A stretch of DNA of 64,000 nt, taken from the NCBI GenBank assembly GCA_963575745.1, contig CAUYUJ010014558.1, positions 271,731 to 335,730 of the forward strand, given 5' to 3'. Both the position numbers and the translations under genes were made by a program. Origin of the DNA: Prorocentrum cordatum. Lineage: Eukaryota > Sar > Dinophyceae > Prorocentrales > Prorocentraceae. The notes under the pieces are model-generated. The model saw only the letters and a list, made by a program, of their open reading frames with translations, searched no databases and had not been told where the DNA came from. Below, one piece after another: positions 1 through 10,539 of the stretch; position 1 is the stretch's first letter; every line of letters begins with the position of its first letter.

Positions 1-35
<35 letters not shown>
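1..35. repeat. (CGA)n microsatellite
   Basis: The window opens inside a perfect run of CGA triplets, cut by the left edge, so its true length is unknown. Confidence 0.95.
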
Positions 36-1003
36 TCGATCCTCGTCATTTTCGTCGCAGAGGGGGAGGGGCGGGAGGGGGAGGAGAGATGAGAGGGGAC
101 GCACGGGAGGAAGGGGGGGGGAGGTGGGAGGGGAGGGAGGGGAGGAAGGGGGAGGAAGGAGGAGGGAGGCCTGTTTTGTCCGACCGCTGGCGCAGCCCCG
201 TTTAGCCCGACCGTTGATGCAGCAAGATCTGCCTCGCCGCTGACGAAAAAGTGTCTTCGTGCTTCTCGCGTATGCATCGCCGATGCATCTCGATGTTCTC
301 CACGCCGACGTCGCCGATGAGGCGCGATCCTCCGCCCCCATCCACACCCGGACCCCACTCGGGAGGCCTCAAGAGGAGGCGGCAGGATCGAGGGAGGCGG
401 GAGGGAGGAGGAAGAGGAGCATGAGGAGAGCGCATGTCCTCTCGGGCGCTTGACTGTTTTTTCCATGTTTAATCGTCAGCTGGGTTTCCGCCCCCCCCCC
501 CCCCCCCCCCTTAGCGAAGACCGTTTCGGGGGGAGGCAGGGCAGCGTTACGTTACATGTGTCATGCCCGCAGCCACGAGCCACGAGGAGGAGGGCGGAGG
601 GAGGAGTAAGAGGAGGGGGATAATGAAAGGAACTTGACTTCTCTGGCCCCTTCCTGGCCCCTGGAGGCTCTTCGCTGTCGTTGGCGTCGATGCGGCGTCG
701 CCGCCGCGGTCGTCGTCAGCCTCCCGTTCCTCCTCCCGTTCCTCCTCCTCCTCCCCCGCCTCCTCGACACTCATCCTCTTATCCCTATGTGCCTCCCCTC
801 CCTCCTTGCAGTCCCCCGCCCCTCGCTTCCTCCTCGTCCTTTCCATCATCTTCCTCATCCTCCTCTCCGTTCGACATCTTTGTCGCTCATGTTGCTGACG
901 CTGCCCTTCTTATCCTCATCATTCCTCCTCGTTCTCTGCCTCCTCTTCCTCGCCCCGTCACGCATACTCTCGTTCATCTCCTGTACATATCCGTTTCATC
1001 CGT
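36..1003. other. Low-complexity DNA without a supportable gene
   Basis: Purine-rich GGGAGG tracts fill about 60-170, a run of about 22 C lies near 490, and a CCTCCT-rich pyrimidine strand covers about 720-960. Several frames are open, but only because of this composition: their translations are Arg/Pro/Ser/Leu strings. I see no RNA gene or promoter here. Confidence 0.7.
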
Positions 1004-1025
1004 TCCGTAGTTTGTCTGACTCGCG
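1004..1025 (+). other. Weak spliced-leader-like sequence upstream of element 1 gag
   Basis: The first seven bases, TCCGTAG, match the dinoflagellate SL and about 14 of 22 positions match overall. Alone this is not convincing. It is listed because it lies just upstream of a gag-like region, the same position as the better SL-like sequences of elements 2 and 3. Confidence 0.25.
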
Positions 1026-1303
1026 TATTGGGCGCTGCGCGGACTGCGGGCGGCTGCCCAGCGGGCCCCCTTCTTGTGCGCGCCGCGGTTTCCAGAGTGC
1101 AACTGCGTTGCCGATTGTGCGGTCGGCCCATGGAGCCCAGAGGTGGGGGCGAGGGCCCTCGCTCATCACGATCCTCGAGATGACTGCGGTGACGAGCGGG
1201 CCATGCGAGCCCAGATTGATCTGCATCGGCTCGTTGGGCGCATTTCCCGCTGGGACATCTACGACGAGGACAGGTTCCAGGCGATGCGCCCGCTGCCGCT
1301 CAG

Positions 1304-2446
1304 GTGGCGCCAAGCTCGACCAGCGCTGCGGGGAGGCGCGGCAGCTGGCGGCGGGCGTGCAGGCTGTGGAGGGACGAGGACGAAAACGAGGAGGAGGAGG
1401 AGGAGGAGAAGGAGGAGGAGGAGGTGCCGGACCTGCCGCCCATCGGCGACGCTGCGGGCCTCGCGGCGGACGCGGACGCAGTGGTGCCGGCCGCCGAGCC
1501 GCAACCAACCGTCCCCCGCGGCAGCAGCGCCAGCGGCGGTCGGCGGCGACCTGGCGGCGCGGCCTGGGCGGACGGCGGCCCCACCCGCCGGCGCCATCGG
1601 GCTGGCGGCCGTGTCCAGCGGGGGCTCGCGCCGGGGACGCGGGCACTTCCCGAACCCTTTTCGGCAGCTGGCCGGCCGCAGGTCATGCTGGAGGATCGGG
1701 GCCTCGTCGTGCTGGGCTTGGGCCACCCGCTCGCGGTGGCGGTGGCTGACACATTCGACGCGGACGCAGGCCAGATGTGCAACGCCGACGACGACTTGCG
1801 GACCCTGCCGGTGACGTATTCTTCCGACGGGCGGGCGGACCAGGTCGTTCCATGGCGCGGTGGCCAAAATGTCGACGACGCCTTTCGCGGACGGGGCGAC
1901 CAGGGCCCCCGCACTGCCGCGCGGCTTCTAGCTAGGATCTCGGAGGCTTGCTTCACGCCCTTGCAGAGGCACTTCTGGTGGAGGTCCGCGCAGGGTCTCA
2001 CAGCTGCGGATCCTGGTTTGCACGACCATTACTTTTTTCTGACTTGCGGCAGGAGCTCACCACGCACGACCAGCGGCATTGCTGGCAAGCCCGGCTTGGC
2101 CGAGATCATCATCTGCAGGAGGTACCACTGTCGCGAGGGGCGGCGCGCTTCGAGTCTCAAGGATGCCGAGGCAAATCAGGACGCGGCGGCTTGGCTCGAC
2201 GGGAGGGTCATATTCTTTGGGCAGGTCAGGAGCAGCGGATCTGCGCCGTCTTGCCCCGCGCTTGAGAACTGGGCCGCCGAGGAGCTCAAGGAGGAGCGCG
2301 CCACCCCCAAGAAGCGCAGGAAGGGGCGCGAGGAGAGGCTGCTGGAGCGGGGTGGCGGCGTCGGCGGCGCGCCCTCTGGCGAGATGGCCGCGCCCGCCAA
2401 GGCCGAGTGCCGACGCGGCCGCGGGCGAGCGACCCGCCCGCGCTGA
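1304..2446 (+). pseudogene. Gag-like protein of YR retrotransposon element 1
   Basis: This frame reads as a dinoflagellate retroelement gag (capsid-like) protein. After an N-terminal Glu-rich stretch from GAG repeats (residues about 25-42), the order LRTLPVTYSSDGRADQ, a helical block with TPLQRHFWWRSAQGL, then LKDAEANQDAAAWLDGR and CPALENWAAEELKEE matches gag proteins I know from Prorocentrum-type elements. The C-terminus is basic (PKKRRKGREERLLER), as expected for RNA binding. The family usually has a longer N-terminal part, which cannot be followed confidently upstream of 1304, so the start is arbitrary. Pol fragments of the same element follow immediately. Role (family knowledge): packaging of the element RNA. 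Frame losses around it mark it as a dead copy. Confidence 0.6.
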
Positions 2447-3082
2447 GGACCCCCCCGGCATTGGCGCGGCTTTCGCAGGGAGGCGAGGTGCGCCAGGAAG
2501 CGATGCCGCCCAGCTGGGTTTTGACGCGGCCGTTGATACCCAAAGACATGTCTTGCCCATCCCGCTCGGCGCGGAGACGCCCCAGCTGCCGGAGGGGCAC
2601 GCGGCCCTCGACGGCGAGCTTTCGCTGGTGCAGCGGCGCAAATCTGCGCGCTGCAGGCGACAGGGGCGCTGGATGCTGGAGGGCGTCGCGGCGCTCGACG
2701 TGATGGGCGGCGACGGGCGGGCGACAGCGGCGGGCCCTTCTGCCGGGCGCGGCCCTTCGCGCCGACGCATGCGGCGGAGGCCCGCGCCGCGGCGAGGCCC
2801 CGCCCTGCGGCTTGCGCAGGCCCGGGAGCGTTCGATGCGCTTCCGGGGATTGGCTACAGCCGGCTACTGGCGCGGGGATGTTTGTTTTTCCCCGCGGGCG
2901 GTGCAGGGCGGGTTGGAGTGGTGCTATTCTTGCCCGTGCACCTGCAGTCCGCGCTGGAGTCCGAGCAGGGATTGTTGCGGTCGGAGCAGGAGGCTTCTGC
3001 TGCTCTGGACGAGGCGGCTGCCGCACGTCACCTTGACAGCAAGTCGACCCAGCAGGCCATGGATTACAAACGCGCGTTGTAA
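2447..3082 (+). pseudogene. N-terminal pol fragment of element 1
   Basis: Directly after gag two frames continue as the pol N-terminus. The first contains HVLPIPLGAETPQLPEGHAAL and then RWMLEGVAALDVMGG. The second, from about 2882, contains LQSALESEQGLLRSEQEA and STQQAMDYKRAL. These segments precede the RT fingers in this family. The change of frame and the stop at 3080-3082 show decay. The RT fingers and palm motifs A and B that should follow are not recognisable between about 3,090 and 3,280, so an internal deletion or rearrangement is likely. Confidence 0.5.
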
Positions 3083-3287
3083 GGGCGCGCGCCTTTTCTA
3101 GGGCACCCTTGCGCCCTTGTCACTGCGGCCCGTCCACTGTTGTTTTCGCTGGTCGCCCGTCGCTCAAAAATCCCAACTTCGGCCTGCCAGGGTCTTGCGC
3201 CCTCACCACCCATCCTTAATTTACGTTTTCACTGCGAGTAAGTGGCCGCGCAGTAAGTGGCCAGGGGGCAAGAAGCCCTGCGCCCCT

Positions 3288-3720
3288 CTGGTGAATGACG
3301 CCGACGCGGCCGAGGTTTTGCACATCGACAACTTCGCCGCCATCAGCGCGAGCCAGGACGCGGCCCGCCAGGCGGTCAATGACGCGCTGCAGAGGTTCAC
3401 CAGCGAGGGGGCGCAGGCGGCGCTTGACATCGACGACGTTCTCAGGGGCCTCGTGCTGGACTCGAAGCGGGGGAGACGTCGGCCCGCGGCCGCGAAGTCC
3501 CGGCGAGTGCACGGCTGCATTCAGCACTTGCTCGAGCGGGCGCGCTGCCCCGCAGGCCGCCGCGTGGGAAGGGGGAAGGTTCGCAGGGCGCATGGCAGCC
3601 TTTCTGCCTCTACGCCGCGAGGCGCTCAGCCTCCCCAGCTCGGTCTGCGTCTTCGCTAGGGAATCGCGCGACAACTCGCAGCCCCAGCGGCGGGCCGCTG
3701 GCGGGGGCCCGAGCGGGCGC
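3288..3720 (+). pseudogene. RT palm motif C and thumb remnant of element 1
   Basis: The frame reads AEVLHIDNFAAISASQDAARQA. This is RT motif C with LHIDN in place of the classical xxDD, followed by the thumb region. After a frame change near 3,590 the segment RREALSLPSSVCVFARESRD matches the connection region that precedes RNase H in these elements. Role (family): RNA-templated DNA synthesis. RT motifs A and B are missing, so it cannot be active. Confidence 0.55.
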
Positions 3721-3759
3721 ACGCGCCCCCCCCCGCGATCCTCGCAGACGCGGAGAGGA

Positions 3760-4330
3760 CCTGGCGCGCCGTGGCGGGGGCCTTCGACGCCTCGTCTTGG
3801 GGCGCAGGCGTCTGCGCGGCCCGCCGGCAGCTCGGCGGCGCGCGGGCTGCTCGTGGGCAGCCGGGGAAGTCGCGCTTCCGAGGCCGCCCGGCGTCTCCGC
3901 TCGCTCCGAGGGCGGCCGCCGGCGTCGCCGCGGCCGCCGCCACTGGCGCCATCGATCTCTCTGATCTGGCGGCGCCCCCGCTGGGCCGCCCAGCCGGCAT
4001 CGAGGGGGCGACGCAGCTCGGCCTGGGCCGCGGCTGTGGCTTGCGGGTGGAGTCAACGCAGCGCCATGCACCGTCTCGAGAGCTCTGCCAGGCCGCCGCG
4101 GCTTCGCCGCGCCGCGCGCAGCGCGGGCAGCCACGGCCGCCGCCTCCTCGGCCCAGGAGAGTGCGCCCATGATCTGCGCGCAGGACAAGGGGGGAGCGTC
4201 CGATTTTCTGGTTTTCCGTCTGCGCGCCGCGTCGCGTTCGCCATCTCAGTCGCTTGCAACCTCAAGGTCGCGTCGAGGCGAGCCTCGTCTGAACTCAACC
4301 CCGCAGACGGACCCTCGAGGCGATTCCAAG
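3760..4330 (+). pseudogene. RNase H remnant of element 1
   Basis: GAFDASSWGAGVCAA near 3,775 is the first catalytic block of a retroelement RNase H (Asp in FDAS). ACNLKVASRRASSELNPADGPSR at about 4,250-4,320, read here only as its last part ELNPADGPSR, is the C-terminal block with the fourth acid. The two halves lie in different frames, so there has been at least one frameshift. The domain would degrade the RNA of RNA-DNA hybrids during element replication. Confidence 0.6.
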
Positions 4331-4339
4331 CGGCTGGTC

Positions 4340-5400
4340 TGGAGCCATCTTGGCCCGCGCGCGCTGCCCATCATTGCCGAGACCGCGCAGGCCCCGCTCA
4401 CGGACGCGCGCGCGCCCCAGGCAAGCCCGCCCCGCGGTCGGCCGCCCTGCCGGCGCCAGCGGGCGCGTTGCTGACCCGCAGGCGAGCCGCCAAGGCCAGG
4501 CGCGGGCGGCCGCGGCGCGGGTCGGCGCGGACGGCCACGGCGCGGTTCGGCTCGGCGCTGCCGCGGGGGGGCCCGCAGCCCCTCGCGGCGCCCCCGCAGA
4601 GGCGCTGGGGGCGACTGCGTCCGCCATGCTTGCGGCCCCCTCAGCACGGGCCGGCGGTCCGCGCAGCGGCCGCCAGGCTGCCCCTCTCGGCGCGAACGAA
4701 ATGGGCGCGGAAGAATGGGCACGATGCCCAGCAGCAGCTCCTTTTCATCTTGAACAGGACTCGCTGTCCGCGCCGCCGCGGCCTGCGCCCATTTGAGACC
4801 GAAGGCCGCCTGCCCAGCAGCGGCCGCTCTTGGTTTGGGACAGCATTTGTAGTTGGGCTTTGTGCCCATATATTTTTTCCGCGCCCATGTCGGGCGTCCA
4901 AATCCTCTAAGGCGCCACGGCGCTGTGCATCGCACTGATGTTCGAGGGCCACCTGCGACTCTCAGAGGCGGTGGCGCCGCAGGCGGCTCCGATCTCAGGG
5001 CCTTTCGGCACCGCCAATGCGCCAGGGGGGGCCCATGCATGCGGTGGCGGATTCAACGAAGCTGGACCAGCCATGCAATGCGGGGGAGATGGGTCACGCA
5101 GTTGCGCTCAACTTGCAGCGGGAGCAGGCGCTGGCCTGGGCCTTTCCGCGGCCGCACGACAGCCGCCCAGGTCGCCGGCGCCCACTGCGGGACTACCACT
5201 GCAGCCACCCGCGGCGACGCTGCGGCCTAGCGCTGCAAGCTGCGGGAGCGAGCTGTTTAGCAGACGCGCCCTGCAGCCTCCGCCACGGCGGCGCCAGCCA
5301 CGACCGCCTGCTGGGCCCCCGCGCGCTGATGGAGGCGCAGCAATGCGTAAACTGCCACACCTTCAACAGCGGCAGCCGCAGCGACGCGCACGGGGGGGGG
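4340..5400 (+). pseudogene. Tyrosine recombinase remnant of element 1
   Basis: MFEGHLRLSEAVAPQ at 4938 matches the block carrying the first catalytic Arg of tyrosine recombinases (LRxSE context). In another frame, at about 5,278-5,307, SLRHGGASHDR matches box II (LRHxGAS). RALMEAQQCVN follows, where family members have the segment leading to the nucleophilic Tyr. The order after RNase H is as expected for a DIRS/Ngaro-like YR retroelement. Several frames and G-runs (5392-5408) show decay. Upstream (4,340-4,900) only a diffuse Ala/Arg-rich N-terminal region is visible. Confidence 0.5.
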
Positions 5401-5509
5401 GGGGGGGGCATCGTGCGCGATCAGCCGCGGAGTTTGACACCGACTGCAGGCAGCTCTCGCAGCGGCGGTGTGGAGCTGCCGAGGGCGCGATTTCAGAGTG
5501 TTCGTTGAA

Positions 5510-6240
5510 CTTTTCAGTGGCTCTGGCAACTTGTCTCGACACTTGCGCCGGGGCGGGCGCGCCGCGGGTGAGTGGCATGTCTTGCAAGTTTGATATCACC
5601 CGCCAGGCCCCCTGGGCTGTGCTGCGCGGTTGGATTGCGAGCGGCGACGTCAAAGCGGCGTTTGTGGACGCACCGCGTGAGACCCTTTCCCGAGCATGGC
5701 GAGGTGGCCCCGACTCACGCACGCCGAGGCGCCGTCGCCGCGATGCATCCCATACGTCTGGCATCCCCGACATGTCCGCCGCCGACCAAGCCGAGCTCGA
5801 CCGCGGCAATCGCTCGGCGGCCCGCGCTGGCCAAGCCCGGCCCCTCGCTTTCAAGTTCGGCATCGCCGCAGGGGAAGAAAACTCCGTAAGTGGCTGGCTC
5901 TGTCGTTTCCATGGAGATTGAGCAGACAGGCCTTTCCGCGCTCTCATGCCGCCCTCGCTGACCAATGCGCAGCTGGTCGCCCTATCAGAGTTCGACGCAG
6001 TTTCCACCTCCTCTTTGGTCGCCCCTCCCCCGCCTTCCCGGCGATGAAATGCCGCGGCCAGGGCATCTGCAACTATGCTCGGCCGCCCCACCTCGAGCTC
6101 TCAGGCAGAGAAGGCGGCGCGATTCACGTTAGAACGCGTCAGAAGGCTGCCCGCCCCGATGCCATTTGCGCCCAATTGGCCTCGATGTTTTGCTCTCGGG
6201 CAATCGCCAGCCAAGCTGTCTCTTGGACACGCTTGTTAAT
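5510..6240 (+). pseudogene. Methyltransferase-like C-terminal domain of element 1
   Basis: CLDTCAGAGAP (glycine-loop-like), KFDITRQAPWAVLRGWIASG and then VDAPRETLSRAW are homologous in order and spacing to the better-kept domain at 11,478-12,211 of element 2. The Pro-Cys pair of C5 methyltransferase motif IV is changed to Pro-Arg here, so the copy cannot be catalytic. The first frame ends at 5919-5921. Fragments of the remainder may continue in other frames to about 6,240. Its function in these elements is unknown to me; the methyltransferase resemblance is inferred from motifs only. Confidence 0.45.
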
Positions 6241-6463
6241 GCGTGGCTGAACCAGCTCGCTGTCTGTCGTTGGGATCTGCGCATGAGTTGGACGCGGGCA
6301 AGGTCTCTTGCAAGCGCCACCCCTTGCCGGACGCCATCTTCCAACCAGTTCACTGGACAGAAAATGCCAGTTACAGTTCTGATAAGCTCACAAGTTTAGT
6401 TGCAGGTCTGATCCGCATTGCGCCTCGCTGCCCCTCGCATTATTTCCTCCTTTTCCGCCCCAT

Positions 6464-6532
6464 CCTACCCAGGTGCCCGCACATCTTGGCACGGAAAGGT
6501 TGGGCGGGCCGTTGGATTATATCCGTTGCTCT
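6464..6532 (+). repeat. Left terminal direct repeat (A1) of element 2
   Basis: About 66 bp beginning CCTACCCAGGTGCCCG and ending GGATTATATCCGTTGCT recur at 12,408-12,472 with a few substitutions. The pair brackets a gag-RT-RNase H-YR coding region in the same orientation, so I read it as the A1/A2 pair of a YR retrotransposon. Confidence 0.75.
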
Positions 6533-6541
6533 AGGCTCAAA
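6522..6541 (+). other. Spliced-leader-like sequence at the end of A1, element 2
   Basis: TCCGTTGC followed by TCTAGGCTCAA aligns with the dinoflagellate SL (TCCGTAGCC...GGCTCAAG) with a 2-nt gap: 16 of 20 aligned bases match. In the matching A2 repeat only the first half is kept, so the full resemblance exists only upstream of gag. Confidence 0.45.
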
Positions 6542-6629
6542 TCAGCGGCAGAGCGCATGCCCCTTTTTACGGTTGTCAGGCTCGCCTCTTGGGCTGCCTC
6601 TCAGTGGGGCACGATAGGCCCCGTGCCGG

Positions 6630-7472
6630 GTGCTGCTGGACAGTGCGCCTTCGCGGCCAACCTGCCTGGAGGACTACTTGGGCTGGTGGTGGCCATCGGC
6701 GGCGTGGGGTTCCTCCTGGGGTTCAGCTGCGCCGCCATCGATGGCTGCCCGTGTGCTCAGGGGGCTCGAGACGGGCCGGCGAGTCTGCGCGCTCTGGAAC
6801 GACGGGGAGGATTGGCAGGTGAGGGCGCTACTCACGCCCGCGACCGCGGGCGACCTCGACGAGGTGATGGGGGTCAACGCCATCGACGATCCCGAGATCC
6901 AGAGCCATATCTGGTACGCTCTCAGTCCCGACGTCGACGCGTACCCTCACCTCCTCGCCGCGCCTCCTCTAGCCGGTCTGTGCCTCGCCGATTCGACGGA
7001 CCGGTTCGACCCGACCCTTGGCGAAGGCAGGCGACGGCCCCGGCGCTCGAGGACCTACGGGGAGGATTGGGCACCCACACCACTCGAGCTCAGCCGGGCC
7101 ATTCGCTTTGCCGTGATGGGCGACTCCGACGGCTCAGCCCCCAGCCGCCGCATGGTCGGGAAGAAGCCGATGACAGCGAGCGAGGTGAAGGCTCTGACAG
7201 TGGCGACGGGCTCTTCAGTCACTCAGGGTCGACCAGCGGGCACTGAGGCGGAGGTCGGGACGGGGATGCTCGAGAACCCCGCCCCGATGGTCCGGCAGGT
7301 GATCTGCATGTCGGGCGGCGCTTTGGGCCCGCAGACTCTCGAGGACTACCGAGTCGACGGCTGGGCCACCATCGGCGACTTCGGGGTCGCCAAGGTTGGA
7401 GGGCGGATCTTCCTCTTCCGCGCGGTGGACAAGAAGACGGCCTCCGAGGGAAGGGGCCGATTTGGACGCTAG
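6630..7472 (+). pseudogene. Gag N-terminal part of element 2
   Basis: The frame contains RVCALWNDGEDWQVRALL, then HIWYALSPDVDAYPHLLAAPPLAGLC, then YRVDGWATIGDFGVAKVGG. The WYxLxPDxDxYPxxLxxPPL pattern is characteristic of the gag N-terminus of dinoflagellate YR retroelements. Near 7,445 the reading passes by frameshift into the frame of the next entry. Which Met starts the protein is not determinable; the first good family match begins around 6,780. Confidence 0.55.
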
Positions 7473-8181
7473 AGTGATGCCCGTGCTGGAGAACCACTCA
7501 GGCGAGCGGAAGCGGGTCTTCCGCGACGCGGTGAAGCGGCTGCAGGTGTCTCAGTGGCGCCATTGGCCAGTGCGCGGGCCGCGGACGGTCAAGTGGCGTT
7601 TGGAGTTCCTCGGAGAGCAGGACATGCACCCGAGGGCTCGCCACGCCAAGTGGAAGGCAGAGCGCCGGCTCCAGAGTGGCGACGCTGGCGTAGCGGACCA
7701 CGAGCTGGCGATGAGGATGTTCGAGGTGGCGGTGGTGTGCGACCAGCTCATGGTCTCAGAGCTGGCCTGCTTCGAGTACCTCGCTCGGCGTGCCCAGGCG
7801 GCGGAGCGGAGACACCGCCATTTGGTGGCGGGCGGGGGTTCCGAGGTGGACGCGGTGGAGGACGAGTACCTGTGCATGGGGGCGGCGGAGACGCGCGGGC
7901 TGCTCATGGTGGCCCCGGAGCTGCAGCGGCACATCACGGAGGCACTCCACAAAGAGGCGGCCATCCTCAAGCAGCGGCGCCAGCTGCGAGAGGAGAGGGC
8001 CACCGCGCGCGGGCCCGGCGGCGGCGCCCTCGGCAGCGGAGGGGCCCCCGCCGCGCTGGAGAGCAAGATCAAGAACCAAGCGGGCGAGATCGAGCGCCTG
8101 CAGGCGCGCCCTTGCGACCGGACGGGCGACGCGGAGCTCGACGGCGGCAAAGGCGGCGGCCGCGGGCGCGGGGGCAAATGA
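7396..8181 (+). pseudogene. Gag capsid-like C-terminal part of element 2
   Basis: After ADLDARVMPVLENHSGERKR the frame is a long helical protein: FRDAVKRLQVSQWRHWPVRGP, MRMFEVAVVCDQLMVSELACFEYLARR, and ELQRHITEALHKEAAI. The frame ends in a glycine/arginine tail (GGGRGRGGK) suited to RNA binding. This block order matches the gag capsid region of the family and of element 1. The stop TGA at 8179-8181 is the natural gag end, and pol begins directly after it. Separated from the N-terminal half by one frameshift. Confidence 0.65.
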
Positions 8182-9690
8182 TGAGTACCGCTCGGGAGTG
8201 CTTGCCGGTGGGGGCTCCCGTGGACGGCAGCCGCACAGCGAGGATTATCCGCTGCTGCCGCGCCGCGCGTTCACGACACCGGCAGGCCGAGCACGCCCTC
8301 GACTGGGAGTACGAGGTCCACGAGGCGCTGAACGGCCTCTACTCACATGGCGCGCCAAAAGGCGACCAGTTTTTGTCAGTGCGCAGGAGGCCGGCGTTCA
8401 GCACGTGAAGGGCGTGATCTCCTCCGTCGGCCCGCCCTGCATCGCCCTCGCGGCAGCCTTCACTGAGCTGTGCGGGCACGCTCCCGGCTACTCCCAGATG
8501 CCGGAGATTCGCACGCCCTTCCAGCGGGACCTCGTCTCGCTCCCCCGCGGGGACCACGCCCTCTGCGACGGCTTATCGCACCTGCAGGTGTTGCGCGCGA
8601 TGAATGGATGGGTTGGAAGGACCGGCTTATACGCCCGGTTTCAGACATGCAGGAGGAGCGGGTCAAGCCGTACAATGATCCGGAGTTGGTCCGTTCGCAG
8701 TCCTGCTTGGCTTCTTTTCTCCTCGACCTCTACGACTCTAACTTGCTCTACTTCGGGGCGGAGCAGCCGGCCACAGTTGGGATGTTCTTCGTGCTGAAGT
8801 CCGACAAAGTTCGGCAACGCCTGAATCAAGAGTTTGCCGACCCGGATTACACGCAGGTCCCCACCGCGGGGGCTTGGAACGGCCTCATGTTGAGGCCAGA
8901 CGACAAGCTCTTCCTGTCTCAGGTCGACGTCGACAACGCGTTCTACAGGATCCTGCTGCCGCCCGGGCTGAGCCGGCGCTTCGTCTTGCCGGCGGTCAGC
9001 CGGCGGGCCCTACTGGCGGCGCGCCCGGGGCTCGTGCTCCCGGAGGGGGGCAAGATCTCGGGCTTCCTCCGCGCGCTGCCGATGGGTTGGACGTGATGCC
9101 TGTACTTCTGCCAGTCCATGGTGGAGACCGCCGTGAGGCGGTCGGGGTTCCCCGACAACCGCCTCGTGAGGGATCGCCACACCACTCCGGACGTCCGCGC
9201 TGGGGAGGCAGCCGCCGTGTACGTCGACGGCGCGGCGACCCTCGGCACGGACTCCAACATGGTCGACCGGCGCTGTCAGGACGTGACGCGCTGCCTGCAG
9301 GACCACGGGCTGATCTGCAAGGGCGTGGAGTGCTCGGGGGGCTTGCAGAAGTTCACAGGCCTCCACTTCGACGTGGAGACGGGCAAGATCTCCCTGGGCC
9401 GCGAGCGGCTCTGGCGGCTCCGGCTCGGGCTGCTGTATACACGCGGCCGACCAGCGGCACATCACGGGGGGCGACCTGCGCCGCCTAGTGGGCCACTTCG
9501 CTGGTTCGCCGCGAGCTGCTGGCGATTTTCGACAGCGTCTACCGCATCGCCGACCGCGCCGGCAGCCGCAGGTGGCGGATGCGGCCCAGCGTCGAGCTCG
9601 AGCTGTGCCGCGCGGCAGCCTTGGTCTGCTTCTGCTTCGTGGACCCGAAGAGGCCCCTGGCGTCGGACGTCTACGCCACTGACGCCTTAA
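8182..9690 (+). pseudogene. Reverse transcriptase of element 2 (broken by frameshifts and a stop)
   Basis: Segments in order: HALDWEYEVHEALNGLYSHG (pol N-terminus), PPCIALAAAFTELCGHAP, then VGMFFVLKSDKVRQRLNQEF (RT fingers, motifs 1-2), LFLSQVDVDNAFYRILLPPG (motif A), FLRALPMGW (motif B), an in-frame TGA at 9094-9096, and AAVYVDGAATLGTDSNMVD (motif C, YVDG instead of YxDD), then the thumb LQKFTGLHFDVETGKISLG. Frame changes lie near 8,370, 8,595 and 9,440. Role (family): copies element RNA into DNA. The order RT then RNase H then YR identifies a YR-type element. Confidence 0.75.
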
Positions 9691-10270
9691 GGGAGCTCGG
9701 GCGTTGACGCCAGCGGGCACGGCGCCATGAGTCGGGGCAGCGAGGCGGAGGTGGTCCAGCGCTTGGAATGCCAGGCCGAGCGCTGGAGGTATAACATCAT
9801 GGACGCCATCGCAGCCCGGTGCCACATGCTGGGTGTGGAGGCCCCCAAGGCGTACGGCAGCCGCGTCGCCAGGGAGGGGGGCTCCGACTTCCTGGCGGCG
9901 ACGGCCGCGGACATCGGCTCCTTCGACGACTGGGGCCTGAAGGTGAAGGGCAGCTGGCGTATCCAAGACAACATCATGAGGACGGAGGGCCGTGCCGTCA
10001 TTCTGGCGGTGAGGCACCACTTGAGACGGGTCTCGGCTCAGTGCCACCGCCTCGCTGTTATGTGCGACAATTTGTCCGTCGTGCTGGCGCTCGGCAAAGG
10101 AAGATCATCTTCGCCTCACCTCATGCGCACCTGCAGAGAGATGCTTGCACTCAGCCTCTTGGGGAATGTGGTCGTGACCGTGAGATGGATTGCTTCGGAG
10201 CTCAACCCGTCCGACGGGCCGTCTCGGCTCAAGTCCGCGATCACCAACGACCCCCGCCTCGACCCGCGCA
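9500..10270 (+). pseudogene. RNase H of element 2
   Basis: RRELLAIFDSVYRIADRAG leads to VYATDA near 9,681 (first acid). After a frameshift, IMRTEGRAVILAVRHHL supplies the Glu, VMCDNLSVVLALGKGRSSS the third acid, and ELNPSDGPSR the fourth. All four D-E-D-D positions are visible, although in two frames. The spacing between the first acid and the Glu is that of an ordinary RNase H, so there is no inserted domain here. This is a useful contrast with element 3. Confidence 0.75.
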
Positions 10271-10539
10271 GCGCCTGGTACGATGCTGAGACAGCTGCCC
10301 GCTGGGCCGCCGAGCGGCGGGACCAGGCCGTCGACGAGCTCGTCAGGGACGAGGTCGGCGGCTTCCACGGGCTGGCGGGGCTCGGGGACTACTTCCTCGC
10401 GGACCCTACGCCGGGCGGCCCCCGAGGCTCCGCCTCGGCCACCGCCGGCGACGCGGACGCCGCCCTCGGCTGGGAGGACTCCGACTCTGACGACGAACCA
10501 GTCGGGCTTGCTGAATGCGCGGGCGCAGGGGGGCACCAC

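Noticed and set aside
3295-4938. 547-residue open frame
   Set aside because: Only short pieces (RREALSLPSS..., ELNPADGPSR) are real retroelement sequence; the rest is open because of high GC content.
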